Assembly: GCF_024714475.1 (NCBI RefSeq)
Contig: NZ_JAMZMI010000003.1
Span: 186,001 to 250,000 of the forward strand
DNA length: 64,000 nucleotides
Direction: 5' to 3'
Source of the DNA: Marinoscillum sp. MHG1-6
GTDB taxonomy: Bacteria; Bacteroidota; Bacteroidia; Cytophagales; Cyclobacteriaceae
The notes beneath the pieces were generated by a model. The model was not told where the DNA came from. It was given only the letters and a program-made list of their open reading frames with translations, and made no database searches. This document shows positions 1 through 8,338 of the stretch, in pieces; position 1 is the first letter of the stretch; every line of letters starts with the position of its first letter. Both the position numbers and the translations under genes were made by a program.

Positions 1-1
1 C

Positions 2-61
2 ACTCATAGTTACAAGCATGGCTCTCATGCCAAAACAACAGCTAAGGAATTAGGGGATTGA
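2..61 (+). CDS. C-terminal tail of an upstream gene (partial)
   Basis: An open frame enters from the left edge and ends at a TGA at 59-61. It gives a hydrophilic tail of 19 residues ending in TAKELGD, which reads like a real protein C-terminus. A bidirectional terminator hairpin follows about 45 bases later and would end both this gene and the M42 peptidase gene facing it. I do not recognise the family from so short a piece. Confidence 0.45.
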   Translation, partial: THSYKHGSHAKTTAKELGD

Positions 62-104
62 AATGAGGTTTATTCCTATTAATTAGATATTCAATGAATT
101 AAAT

Positions 105-136
105 AAAAAAGGCTTTCAAATTTGAAAGCCTTTTTC
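105..136. terminator. bidirectional intrinsic terminator
   Basis: Perfect inverted repeat AAGGCTTTCAAA/TTTGAAAGCCTT centred at 120/121, flanked by A-runs on the left and T-runs on the right. It can therefore terminate transcripts from either side. It lies between the convergent gene tail and the M42 peptidase gene. Confidence 0.85.
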
Positions 137-142
137 TTTTGG

Positions 143-1195
143 TCAATACTCCCAGCTGGCAGTATTCATATCTTCGAGTGCAGCTACCAGTAACCTCACC
201 GAATCATCAATATCCTTTTTATGAGACATCTCTATCACCTGATGCAGGTGTCTGGTCGGAATGGAGATAGCTCCTGCAATGGAACCATTTTTACCCATCC
301 GCTGAACTCCTGAGGTATCCGTGCCACCCGCTGCAAGAATCTCCGGCTGCCATGGAATCTCGTGTTTAGCCGCTGTTGCTTTTAGGTATTTCACCATTCT
401 CGAGTCACAGATGGTCATAGCATCCATAATCTTGATGGCTGTCCCCTTGCCTAGCGCCGTCACCTTTTCATGGGCCTGAGCTCCCGGCAGGTCATAAGCA
501 ATCGTGGTATCCAGTGCGATACCAAAATCAGGATTGATCGTATGGGCCGCTACATTAGCTCCTCTGATACCAACCTCCTCCTGCACGGTAAAGACAGCAT
601 ATAAGTCAAATGCAGGTGCTTTTATATTTTTAAGTGCTTCAATAAGGATGTAAACCGCTACTCTGTTGTCAATGGATTTACAATTGACACATTCTCCCAT
701 TTCGATGAGCTCACGCTGTCGCGTGATTGGATTCCCTATCTCAATCCATTCCTCTAGCTCCTCCTTACTCATCCCGCTGTCGATGAAATAGTCTTCAATC
801 TTTGCCGGCTTATTCCTCTCCTCAGCTTTCATTACATGGATCGGCTTGCTCCCCATCACTCCTATGATATCCTTTTTACCATGAATGATGACCCTTTGTG
901 CAGTAAGGGTTTTCGGATCGAATCCACCTAGCGTTTGGAACCGAATGAATCCTTCATCATCAATATGCGATACCAAAAAGCCAATCTCATCCATATGAGC
1001 CGCAACCATCACACTCTTGCCTTCCGGGTTATTTACCCCTTTTTTAATCGCGATGACATTACCCATATTATCTATGCTATACTCATCTACATGACCTTGG
1101 ATCTCCTTAACAACCAGATCACGAATTTCCTTTTCGAAACCCGGTGCTCCCGGAGCCTCGCATATGTTTTTCAGAAGTGCTACGTCTACGCTCAT
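143..1195 (-). CDS. M42 family metallo-aminopeptidase
   Basis: Cytosolic co-catalytic metallopeptidase of the M42 family (PepA/FrvX/YsdC type), which trims N-terminal residues from peptides and forms large tetrahedral oligomers in characterised members. Visible family residues are H67 in AAHMDEIG, the bridging D176 in CKSIDNRVA, the E206-E207 pair in TVQEEVG, D229 in ALDTT, and a C-terminal RHLHQV near residue 316. The length of 350 residues is normal and there is no signal peptide. Some members are annotated as cellulase M or endoglucanase, which is a historical misnomer. The gene is single, running leftward into the 105-136 terminator, with tRNA-Leu upstream. Confidence 0.9.
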   Translation of the reverse strand: MSVDVALLKNICEAPGAPGFEKEIRDLVVKEIQGHVDEYSIDNMGNVIAIKKGVNNPEGKSVMVAAHMDEIGFLVSHIDDEGFIRFQTLGGFDPKTLTAQRVIIHGKKDIIGVMGSKPIHVMKAEERNKPAKIEDYFIDSGMSKEELEEWIEIGNPITRQRELIEMGECVNCKSIDNRVAVYILIEALKNIKAPAFDLYAVFTVQEEVGIRGANVAAHTINPDFGIALDTTIAYDLPGAQAHEKVTALGKGTAIKIMDAMTICDSRMVKYLKATAAKHEIPWQPEILAAGGTDTSGVQRMGKNGSIAGAISIPTRHLHQVIEMSHKKDIDDSVRLLVAALEDMNTASWEY

Positions 1196-1227
1196 TTGTA
1201 TATTTTTTATGAAATGTGATTCAAAAT

Positions 1228-1257
1228 AAAAAAAGTCCAGAAGAAGCCCGGACTTTT
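1228..1257 (-). terminator. terminator downstream of tRNA-Leu
   Basis: On the minus strand, AAAAGTCC and GGACTTTT form an 8-bp stem around an 11-base loop, followed by a run of T. It lies about 10 bases past the 3' end of the tRNA gene. Confidence 0.7.
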
Positions 1258-1267
1258 AGAAGTATTG

Positions 1268-1351
1268 TGCGCACGAGAAGATTCGAACTTCCACACAAGT
1301 TAATGCACCACCCCCTCAAGATGGCGTGTCTACCAATTCCACCACGTGCGC
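1268..1351 (-). tRNA. tRNA-Leu (anticodon GAG)
   Basis: Class II tRNA read on the minus strand. The 7-bp acceptor stem GCGCACG/CGTGCGC is perfect. The D-loop region contains TGGTAGAC, the anticodon stem CCATC/GGTGG (one G-U) holds the loop TTGAGGG, giving anticodon GAG, and a variable arm precedes the T-arm with GTTCGAAT. The discriminator is A. The CCA end is not encoded, as is common in Bacteroidota. A terminator follows. Confidence 0.93.
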
Positions 1352-1440
1352 GAATTGCAGGCTCGAAATTGAACAATCTTTGTTAATTCTCAAACATTCG
1401 GACATGCATTTCTAATGATCAGGCCAGGAAATTCCGGAAA

Positions 1441-2208
1441 TCAACGGTTCAGCCATTTTTTAAACGGCCCTGATCGCTCCACACTGACGATCACATCCAA
1501 TTCTTTAGGCGCCGAAGGATCCAGGTCTATTTTGACCCTGCTCTTGGAATAGGCCACCATGTTCTTAATAGCCTCAAATGAGATGATGAATTTTCTATTG
1601 ATCCGGAAAAATTTCGCTGGATTGATCGCATCCTCCAAATCTCCAAGATTGTAATTGATGATATGCTGTGAACCCTCTTTGGTTACTAAAAAAGTATACC
1701 GATCCTCACTGAAAAAGTATGCAACCCTGTTTTCCGGTATGGAGGTCAATCGTTCGCCCAGGGTCACCAAAAATCGTTCCTGATAAGCTGCCGAAGAAGA
1801 TTGTTGTTTAAGTGCACTCAGTACCGAATCGACATCAAAAGTTTTCTTATCGGTAGCCCAGGACCTGTACTTATCCAAAGCAGCCTTAAGCTCATCCCGA
1901 TCAATCGGTTTGAGTAGATAGTCTATACTGTTTTCTTTGAAAGCTCTTATGGCATATTGATCATATGCTGTAGTGAGAACAATCGGTATATTTTTCTTAA
2001 CCTGACTGAAAATATCGAAACTCAACCCGTCACCCAGCTCAATGTCAGAAAGGATCAGGTCCACATCATTGTGGCTAAGCCATTCCACAGAGGCACGCAC
2101 ACTATCCAGCTTAACAACAACCTTCGAGTCGTCACTAATTTCATTCAGTGTCTTTGCCAAATCTTCGGCCGCAAGGGGCTCGTCTTCAATAATCGCAATG
2201 TTGAGCAT
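1441..2208 (-). CDS. LytTR-family response regulator
   Basis: Receiver domain (about residues 1-120) with acidic patch E8-D9, phosphoacceptor D55 in LILSDIE and the K of LLKPID, followed by a LytTR DNA-binding domain (about 145-250) containing the typical RFLV, FFRINRKFIIS and RVKI segments. It is a cytosolic transcription regulator. The gene starts 22 bases after the stop of the receiver/kinase gene 2231-3220 on the same strand, so the two almost certainly form one operon and the kinase is its natural partner. Length 255 residues, normal for the family. Confidence 0.93.
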   Translation of the reverse strand: MLNIAIIEDEPLAAEDLAKTLNEISDDSKVVVKLDSVRASVEWLSHNDVDLILSDIELGDGLSFDIFSQVKKNIPIVLTTAYDQYAIRAFKENSIDYLLKPIDRDELKAALDKYRSWATDKKTFDVDSVLSALKQQSSSAAYQERFLVTLGERLTSIPENRVAYFFSEDRYTFLVTKEGSQHIINYNLGDLEDAINPAKFFRINRKFIISFEAIKNMVAYSKSRVKIDLDPSAPKELDVIVSVERSGPFKKWLNR

Positions 2209-2230
2209 ATTAGACGTTTCTCCTTAAAAG

Positions 2231-3220
2231 TTAAAATGTTTCTTCTAATAATGGAATTTTAGAGTAATAAAATCCGTCCTGCTCATAGAACAGTGGTTGC
2301 TTGTCGGTGATATACGAATACCTTCGAATGAGGTTTTCCTGCCCAATACCGGTAGAATCAGTAGCGGATTTGAATTGAAAGTTATTTTTGACGACCAACC
2401 AATCCCCTTCATTATAAACATGTACCATCAAAGGCCTATCTACAGTGACCACATTGTGCTTTACCGTATTTTCAATGAGCAACTGGAGTGAAGCACTGGG
2501 TATGACGTAATCAGCATAAGCGGGATCCACCTTTGAGATATATTCAATGGCTCCCTGAAAGCGGACATTTTGCAAGTGAAAGTAGTTATTACAAAACTTT
2601 AACTCTTCTGAAAGCCTGACAATATTATCCTTGTGGTGCTCCAACAGGTAACGATATATATTTGACAATCCTCGAATGAATTCCCTTGCCTGCTGGTTAT
2701 CAGAGACCAAGGCATGCAGCGTATTGAGGCAATTAAAAAGGAAATGCGGATTTACCTGGTTTCTCAAACTTTCTAACTCTGATATCACCATCTCCTTTTC
2801 CTTCCGCTCAGACCGCACGAGAAGTTCCTTATTCAGCTGAACCAATCGTTGGTTTTCAATGGCCCTGCTAATAATAATCCTCATTTCGTCATAGGTCCAC
2901 GGCTTGGAAATGTAATGGTAGATATGCCCCTCATTGATCGCCGTGATTACCGTATCCATATCGGCATACCCGGTCACCAGAATTTTCACAGGATCAATAG
3001 GTAATTTCATTACCTCCTGTAAGAACTCCACACCTGTCATTCGAGGCATGCGCTGATCAGTAAAAATGATAGAGATATCCGGCTCATCGGCCAGAACCTT
3101 CAAACCTTCATGTCCTGATTGGGCCGTGTAGATCGTATACTCACGTCGAAAGACGGATTTGAAGTAGTCAAGATTCCCTTGTTCATCATCGACATAGAGG
3201 ATTTTGACCGACTCATCCAT
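2231..3220 (-). CDS. receiver plus LytS-type histidine kinase (soluble)
   Basis: Unusual order: an N-terminal receiver (about 1-120, phosphoacceptor D55 in FTDQRMPR, conserved K106 in SKPW), a short coiled coil (about 120-150), then a His_kinase/LytS-type dimerisation segment with H159 in NQVNPHFLFN and a HATPase_c domain (about 230-325) with LLIENTVKHN and GIGQENL. There is no membrane segment, so the protein is cytosolic and must get its input through the receiver or a partner. It is cotranscribed with the LytTR regulator that follows it. The first gene of the strand group (3235-3420) is a small membrane protein and might be its anchor or sensor; that is inference. Confidence 0.9.
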   Translation of the reverse strand: MDESVKILYVDDEQGNLDYFKSVFRREYTIYTAQSGHEGLKVLADEPDISIIFTDQRMPRMTGVEFLQEVMKLPIDPVKILVTGYADMDTVITAINEGHIYHYISKPWTYDEMRIIISRAIENQRLVQLNKELLVRSERKEKEMVISELESLRNQVNPHFLFNCLNTLHALVSDNQQAREFIRGLSNIYRYLLEHHKDNIVRLSEELKFCNNYFHLQNVRFQGAIEYISKVDPAYADYVIPSASLQLLIENTVKHNVVTVDRPLMVHVYNEGDWLVVKNNFQFKSATDSTGIGQENLIRRYSYITDKQPLFYEQDGFYYSKIPLLEETF

Positions 3221-3234
3221 TTTTCCGAGTGTGT

Positions 3235-3420
3235 TTATAGACTTCTTTTAACGATACTCAAGAAAACAGATGTACCAGAAACAAAAACGATCCCTAACAT
3301 GGTATTGACCAAAACCTCAGGAACATGTCCTGTATCGTTGACAATAAGAATCAAAATTAATCCTAAAAGCGCCGTAATTATTCCTCCGATAAATCCAACT
3401 TGTTGAAGTGCGTGCATCAT
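3235..3420 (-). CDS. small two-helix membrane protein
   Basis: 61 residues with two hydrophobic segments (about 9-27 and 38-56) separated by a short polar loop (NDTGHVPE). I do not recognise a family. Its stop lies 14 bases before the start of the receiver/kinase gene, so it probably heads that operon. Position suggests a membrane partner for a soluble kinase, but nothing in the sequence proves it. Confidence 0.6.
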   Translation of the reverse strand: MMHALQQVGFIGGIITALLGLILILIVNDTGHVPEVLVNTMLGIVFVSGTSVFLSIVKRSL

Positions 3421-3621
3421 AAAATAGTATAGGTATGGTAAATAGTTTTGTTATCCGTCCAAGATAATAAATGATGACTGTTTATAAAACCATCTGCTTT
3501 TGGAACTCGGTTAGAGGGCACTATTATTCGTTTAAGTGACATATTCTGTCGTTGAATCTAATCTAATTTTCGAGTTGTTCCGTAAATCAATAGCTTTATT
3601 AAACGCAACAAGCCCTTACAT

Positions 3622-4485
3622 ATGAAAAAGACTGTACTCTCATCTCTTCTGGCAGCCATAGCTTTTCTCTGCCATGCACAGAGCAATTATACATATGGCA
3701 CCTTTGATGACACCCGCATAGTCAATGGACATTCGGTTGAAACGAATACTGAAGGGGTGCTCAAGTTTATTATCTCACACCGGTTTGAAAAACTCAACTC
3801 CGGAGCACAGGATGCATGGGGCTTAGACTTTTCGACCATGAGAATCGGGTTGGACTATGGCATTACTAACCGATTTACAGTTGGGCTTGGACGTAGTACC
3901 TTTGAAAAGACTGTAGATACATATTTGAAGTACAAGCTGCTACGCCAGTCCAGCGGTGAGAAAAATACCCCTATTACATTGACACTACTCGGTACGGTCG
4001 CATGGAAAACCCAAAACCCTCCTGACGATCCTCTTTTTGATGATAGTAGGTTTGCCTACACCTTTCAACTATTGATGGCCAGGAAATTGACTGATCGCCT
4101 AAGCGCGCAGATTATGCCTACCATTTTGCATAGAAATGTAGTTTCTGCCATTGAGGAAAACGACATTCTTTCTCTTGGATTCGCCGCACAATACCATGTT
4201 ACCCAAAACATTAGTCTTTCCGCAGAATACTACGCTACCCCCTCCTCCTATCTACCTGAGAAATCCGATCTGGGGGCCAATGATCCGGAATACAATCAGT
4301 CGCTCGCCATCGGAATCCAGTTTGATACCAAAGGGCACATTTTCCAGCTTCATTTTGGAAACAGTAGAGGAATGATTGAAAAATTCTTCGTTGGGGAAAC
4401 GCGTGGAAGCTGGCTTGACGGTGATATCCACTTTGGATTCAACATCACCAGAGACTTTAAAATAAAAGGTAGAAAAATCAGATAG
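3622..4485 (+). CDS. DUF5777 outer-membrane beta-barrel protein
   Basis: Secreted protein with a signal peptide (about residues 1-19, ending CHAQ) followed by amphipathic strands typical of an outer-membrane barrel. It has the DUF5777 look: FDDTRIVNGHSVE, LKFIISHRFEKLN and LDYGITNRFTVGLGRS near the N-terminus, with FNITRDFKIKGRKIR at the end. The function is not known; such proteins often sit beside c-type cytochromes in Bacteroidota. The cytochrome gene begins only 2 bases after this stop, so the two are cotranscribed and probably act together at the cell envelope. Confidence 0.8.
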   Translation: MKKTVLSSLLAAIAFLCHAQSNYTYGTFDDTRIVNGHSVETNTEGVLKFIISHRFEKLNSGAQDAWGLDFSTMRIGLDYGITNRFTVGLGRSTFEKTVDTYLKYKLLRQSSGEKNTPITLTLLGTVAWKTQNPPDDPLFDDSRFAYTFQLLMARKLTDRLSAQIMPTILHRNVVSAIEENDILSLGFAAQYHVTQNISLSAEYYATPSSYLPEKSDLGANDPEYNQSLAIGIQFDTKGHIFQLHFGNSRGMIEKFFVGETRGSWLDGDIHFGFNITRDFKIKGRKIR

Positions 4486-4487
4486 CC

Positions 4488-5477
4488 ATGAAACAGATAT
4501 ACAGGATTTTCATAGCTATATCCGTTGGGGCTGCTTTTCTTGCCACTACCAATCCCGAGTATAAATCGGCAAAACCCCAAACCATATGGAAGTTACTTCA
4601 TGAGCTTGGTGAAAATTATCCGGACCATTATGTCGAGCCCGATGATCAATGGATCGCACAGGGAGAAGACCTCATCAAACATGGTCGCACAGTACTGGAA
4701 GATGGGTCAAAAAGTGCCTACATCAGCAAATACTACACCTGTACAAGCTGTCACAACCTGGTCAGAGAAGACCCTGATCTCACGGTGGTAGATCAGGAAG
4801 CACGACTCAATTATGCGATCGAAAAGAATATACCATATTTACAGGGCTCCACCTTCTGGGGTATCGTAAACCGGGAAACATGGTACAATGACGATTATGT
4901 TCTGAAATACGGTGACCTTGTAAGAAAAGCTGAAAACAGCCTACCTGAAAGCATTCAACTATGTGCGAAGGTCTGCTCCCAGGGGCGACCGTTAGAAGAA
5001 TGGGAAATGAAGAGTATTTTGGCGTATCTCTGGTCCATTCAAATGACCTTGTCAGATATCGACTTAAGCATAGAGGACTTACAATCCATCCCCGATGATG
5101 AAAAGGTGAATTTCATCAAATCAAAATACTTACTCAAGTCACCCGCCACTTTTGCAGATCCCCCGGAAGACAAAGATAAAGGATATGATTACACAGGAAG
5201 TCCGGAGTTAGGCGAAGCCATTTTTGAGTTGGGTTGTCAGCATTGTCACCGCCCAATGGGAGAAAGTGAAGTCGTTTTTGAGAATAATGCACTCACACTC
5301 AATTGGCTGGAAAGGCATATCACCGACAAAGGGGACCTATCTATTTATGAGATCATTAGAAAAGGCACCTATAGCGAATACGGTCACAAGGAGTACATGC
5401 CTCATTACACGCTTGAAAAAATGTCCCATCAGCAGGTAGAGGACCTGCGTGCCTTTATTGAACAAGGCCCGATATAA
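4488..5477 (+). CDS. periplasmic di-haem c-type cytochrome
   Basis: Exported protein with an N-terminal hydrophobic segment (about 4-20). Two haem attachment motifs are visible: CTSCH (C85-H89) and CQHCH (C250-H254). A third Cys pair (CAKVCSQGRPLEEWE, about 160-175) resembles a cytochrome c domain that has lost its CXXCH. M304 in EYMPHY is a plausible axial ligand for the C-terminal haem, in a typical cytochrome c context followed by a helix (HQQVEDLRAFIEQ). It would carry electrons in the periplasm. The tandem layout recalls SoxA-like di-haem cytochromes, but no other sox gene is near. Translationally close to the DUF5777 gene. Confidence 0.8.
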   Translation: MKQIYRIFIAISVGAAFLATTNPEYKSAKPQTIWKLLHELGENYPDHYVEPDDQWIAQGEDLIKHGRTVLEDGSKSAYISKYYTCTSCHNLVREDPDLTVVDQEARLNYAIEKNIPYLQGSTFWGIVNRETWYNDDYVLKYGDLVRKAENSLPESIQLCAKVCSQGRPLEEWEMKSILAYLWSIQMTLSDIDLSIEDLQSIPDDEKVNFIKSKYLLKSPATFADPPEDKDKGYDYTGSPELGEAIFELGCQHCHRPMGESEVVFENNALTLNWLERHITDKGDLSIYEIIRKGTYSEYGHKEYMPHYTLEKMSHQQVEDLRAFIEQGPI

Positions 5478-5482
5478 CAAAA

Positions 5483-5510
5483 AAGCCCTGATGATACCAT
5501 CAGGGCTTCA
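5483..5510. terminator. bidirectional terminator between convergent genes
   Basis: Stem CCCTGATG/CATCAGGG with flanking AAG/CTT pairs. The stronger T-run is on the minus strand, so it mainly serves the desaturase gene, but it is placed to stop both. Confidence 0.8.
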
Positions 5511-5532
5511 ATATAATATTTTAAGAAGTGCC

Positions 5533-6315
5533 TTAAGCCGCAACCTTCTTTTCTTTCGCCTCAGGCTTAAGCTTCGCTTCTTTCTTATTTACCAACTCGA
5601 TCACTCCAACTTTATCCAATAGTTTGATAATTGGGTACGTAGGATCAAACTCATGCCATCTCACACCACCAAAGTTCGCTCTTGAACCATATTTGTGGTG
5701 ATTGTTGTGATAGCTCTCTCCCATCATCAAAAAGTCGAATGGAAGGAAGTTTTTAGAAGTATCACCTACTTTGAAGTTAGTGTAGCCGTAAACGTGCGCA
5801 AACCAGTTAATGATCGCTCCGTGGATTGGAGACAACAACCATTGCGCTGGCAACAACAACCACAACCACCATGCATCAGCAAAGGTCCAGTATACCCAGA
5901 AGTAAGATGCGCCCCAGAATAGTCTGGATACCCATGATCTGGCAAAGTTGTCAAATGCATGCCACTGAGGAACACCTTCACTGAAACGCTGATCAACTTC
6001 AACTTCTTTATTAGTGATGGTAGAATACGTCAATTTCGTTTTCCACATCATTTTGAAAAGATTCTGATCATACTTTGGTGAGTGCGGATCGTTAGGCGTG
6101 TCAGCGTACGCGTGGTGCATACGGTGCATTACACCATATCCATAAGCACTCAGGTAGTTTGAGCCTTGAAACAACCAGGTTAACACAAAGAAAAATTTCT
6201 CTGCTGCTCTACTCATTGTAAAGGCTTTGTGCGCTGAATATCTGTGCAAGAAAAATGTCTGACAAAATAAAGACAGATACCACTGCGCAATGAAAAACGG
6301 GATTATTACTTCCAT
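5533..6315 (-). CDS. acyl-CoA/acyl-lipid delta-9-type fatty acid desaturase
   Basis: Membrane di-iron desaturase that introduces a double bond into saturated acyl chains. All three histidine boxes are present: HRYSAH (H24-H29), HRMHH (H64-H68) and HNNHH near residue 207. Hydrophobic segments lie at about 3-20, 40-58 and 130-155. At 260 residues it is short for stearoyl-CoA desaturases because no cytochrome b5 or long N-terminal region is present, which is usual for Bacteroidota. The C-terminus is lysine/alanine rich. Monocistronic, ending at the 5483-5510 terminator. Confidence 0.9.
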   Translation of the reverse strand: MEVIIPFFIAQWYLSLFCQTFFLHRYSAHKAFTMSRAAEKFFFVLTWLFQGSNYLSAYGYGVMHRMHHAYADTPNDPHSPKYDQNLFKMMWKTKLTYSTITNKEVEVDQRFSEGVPQWHAFDNFARSWVSRLFWGASYFWVYWTFADAWWLWLLLPAQWLLSPIHGAIINWFAHVYGYTNFKVGDTSKNFLPFDFLMMGESYHNNHHKYGSRANFGGVRWHEFDPTYPIIKLLDKVGVIELVNKKEAKLKPEAKEKKVAA

Positions 6316-6421
6316 TTAATTCTCTTGTTATCTATTTGATTTAATTCTCTTCGTAAAAGGGTTCAGCCCTTTTGTATCTATAAAGACAAAAGCGTGTGAC
6401 GTTTGTGACAAAAAAGTGAAA

Positions 6422-6985
6422 TTATTTTTCGTCTTCGGGGCCGGTTTCGAAAATACGATCCATTAATTCATCAAAATTTCCCTCCTGAGAGGCTTTATTG
6501 ATAGCTTCAAAGTAGGCTTCCACATCAAAAGAAAAATTAAACTTTTCAGCTTCTTTCGATAATTTATCCTTCGCACGTGAAACCATCTGACGACAATGGT
6601 CTTTCTTTTTATTGAAGATTTCCTGGAGTTCGTCGTATTCAAAATCAAATACTTCGCGCAAGAGAAAAACTCCTCTTTCCATCGGCCCGAGCTTCTTGTG
6701 AAGCACCTCCAATGCAGACGAAATCTCATGCTTAATATCCAGGTGGGAAAAGTCGATTTTCTCAAAAAGATCCGGCAAATGCACAGATTCGAGGTAATCT
6801 TTCTTTTTCTCCTTTAGGGAATTGACGTGATTGAGACAGCCATTGGTCACAGATTTGATGAGATAAGCTTTAGCATTCTCAACTTTGCTGTTGTCAATGG
6901 TAAGATACTTTTCGAACGCGTCCTGCACGATATCCTCGGCATCATGCATACAACCAACCATCCGTTGTGCTATCGAATGAAGCAT
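6422..6985 (-). CDS. ECF-type RNA polymerase sigma factor, SigJ/ECF41-like
   Basis: Region 2 (SIAQRMVGCMHDAEDIVQDAFEKYL, residues 4-28) and region 4 (about 75-130, with LGPMERGVFLLREVFDFEYDELQEIF) are clear. The C-terminal tail (FDVEAYFEAINKASQEGNFDELMDRIF) resembles the beginning of the SnoaL-like domain of SigJ/ECF41 factors, here cut short. The reading frame stays open upstream of the ATG to a TAA at about 7030, through residues AQYQP that match the usual family start, but offers only a CTG (first base 7021) as an earlier start. The true start is therefore uncertain. Divergent from truC. Confidence 0.82.
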   Translation of the reverse strand: MLHSIAQRMVGCMHDAEDIVQDAFEKYLTIDNSKVENAKAYLIKSVTNGCLNHVNSLKEKKKDYLESVHLPDLFEKIDFSHLDIKHEISSALEVLHKKLGPMERGVFLLREVFDFEYDELQEIFNKKKDHCRQMVSRAKDKLSKEAEKFNFSFDVEAYFEAINKASQEGNFDELMDRIFETGPEDEK

Positions 6986-7140
6986 TGGTTGATACTGCGC
7001 TATAGCTATGGCTGTGTTCAGTTCTTATTCAATTTTAAAATGCAAAAGTACTGCATTTATTCCGTATTATCCTTGTTAAGTACAATTACAGGTAAACTCA
7101 AATTTATAGATTTACAATTCCTAAAAACCAAATCGGCTAT

Positions 7141-7833
7141 ATGATAGAAATCATATATCGGGATGAATTCCTGGTAGCGATCAACAAACCTCCCGGGCTT
7201 CTGGTTCACCGCTCGCCTATTGCAAAAGATGCAACAGAATTTGCCGTACAACGCCTCAGGGAGCAGTTAGGACAACATGTTTACCCTGCGCACCGGCTGG
7301 ATCGCAAAACATCCGGCGTCTTAGTCTTTGGATTATCGTCTGAGATTAACAGTACCTTACAACAGCTATTTCAAAACAAAAATGTTGTCAAGAAATACCT
7401 CGCCATTGTTCGAGGATTTACGAAACCATCCGGGACCATCGACTATGCGCTTCGCCGGGATGACGGAAAGCTTCAGGACGCCATCACCCATTATCACACC
7501 ATCAGTCAAACAGAATTAGCGGTTCCTTTCGGAAAACATCCAACTTCCAGGTATTCACTGATTGAAGCTCAACCCGAAACCGGACGAATGCACCAATTGA
7601 GAAAGCATTTTGCCCATATCTTTCATCCCATCATTGCCGATCGTCCACACGGTTGCAACAAACAAAACAGGTTGTTTAAAGAAAAATGGAATATGGACAC
7701 CATGATGTTGCATGCTTCTGAACTCTCATTTCCGCATCCCGCTACTAATCAGTTAATTACCATGAAGGCTCCGATACAATCGGAATTTCAAAGAACACTC
7801 GATTTCCTCAAATTAAATATTCCTGGTAATTGA
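7141..7833 (+). CDS. truC: tRNA pseudouridine(65) synthase TruC
   Basis: RluA-family pseudouridine synthase that isomerises U65 in tRNA. The N-terminus (IIYRDEFLVAINKPPGLLVHRS) and the catalytic motif HRLDRKTSGVLVFGLS with D54 match TruC closely. KKYLAIVRG and the C-terminal TGRMHQLRKHFAH are also typical. It is 230 residues, a normal length, and cytosolic. A lone receiver gene follows 39 bases downstream on the same strand. Confidence 0.92.
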   Translation: MIEIIYRDEFLVAINKPPGLLVHRSPIAKDATEFAVQRLREQLGQHVYPAHRLDRKTSGVLVFGLSSEINSTLQQLFQNKNVVKKYLAIVRGFTKPSGTIDYALRRDDGKLQDAITHYHTISQTELAVPFGKHPTSRYSLIEAQPETGRMHQLRKHFAHIFHPIIADRPHGCNKQNRLFKEKWNMDTMMLHASELSFPHPATNQLITMKAPIQSEFQRTLDFLKLNIPGN

Positions 7834-7872
7834 GTTTGAACCCGATCAACTTCCTATTATTGTGAAAAAATT

Positions 7873-8229
7873 ATGATGATCACCTGCCTGGCCATAGACG
7901 ATGACTCGCTTTTTTTAAAGCTGCTCAAATCCTATTTCAATGATTTTGATAACATCGAATTGATCGGCTCTTATGAGAATCCGATAGATGGAGTGATGGC
8001 TGTGGTCAAGCAAAAACCCGATATCCTGCTCATAGATATCGAAATGCCTTACATGGATGGGTTTGAAACGCTGGAAACACTCGATAAAAAACCCAAAATC
8101 ATTATTATCTCCGGACACTTGAATAATCCTAACCTTCCTGATCTGGACGTAGATAAATTTATCAGCAAACGCTCCTTAAAAGATCCGGCTATCCTGGAAA
8201 ATGCCATTTGGTCGGTGATGAATGATTAA
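7873..8229 (+). CDS. single-domain response regulator
   Basis: 118-residue receiver with acidic residues D9-D11, phosphoacceptor D55 in LLIDIEMPYMDG, and a Lys near the end (VDKFISK). There is no output domain. It may act as a phosphate shuttle or bind a partner protein. Neighbours are truC upstream and a convergent TPR histidine kinase downstream; whether the kinase is its partner cannot be decided from the sequence. Confidence 0.88.
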   Translation: MMITCLAIDDDSLFLKLLKSYFNDFDNIELIGSYENPIDGVMAVVKQKPDILLIDIEMPYMDGFETLETLDKKPKIIIISGHLNNPNLPDLDVDKFISKRSLKDPAILENAIWSVMND

Positions 8230-8290
8230 GCATTTGGCTTTGGGTATTGGGGTTTATTTTCTCTACTACTGTCTACGCTTTAATTTAGTA

Positions 8291-8338
8291 CTAATTAATC
8301 CCCCCTTTTTAAGAGGGTCAAGGGGATTTATTAATTAG
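8291..8338. repeat. long imperfect palindrome between convergent genes
   Basis: Arms CTAATTAAT.CCCC and GGGG.ATTAATTAG face each other around a C/T-rich loop. The element overlaps the last codons and stop of the kinase gene and sits between two convergent genes, so it could serve as a bidirectional terminator. The extended arms look more like a small mobile hairpin element than a simple terminator. Confidence 0.55.
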
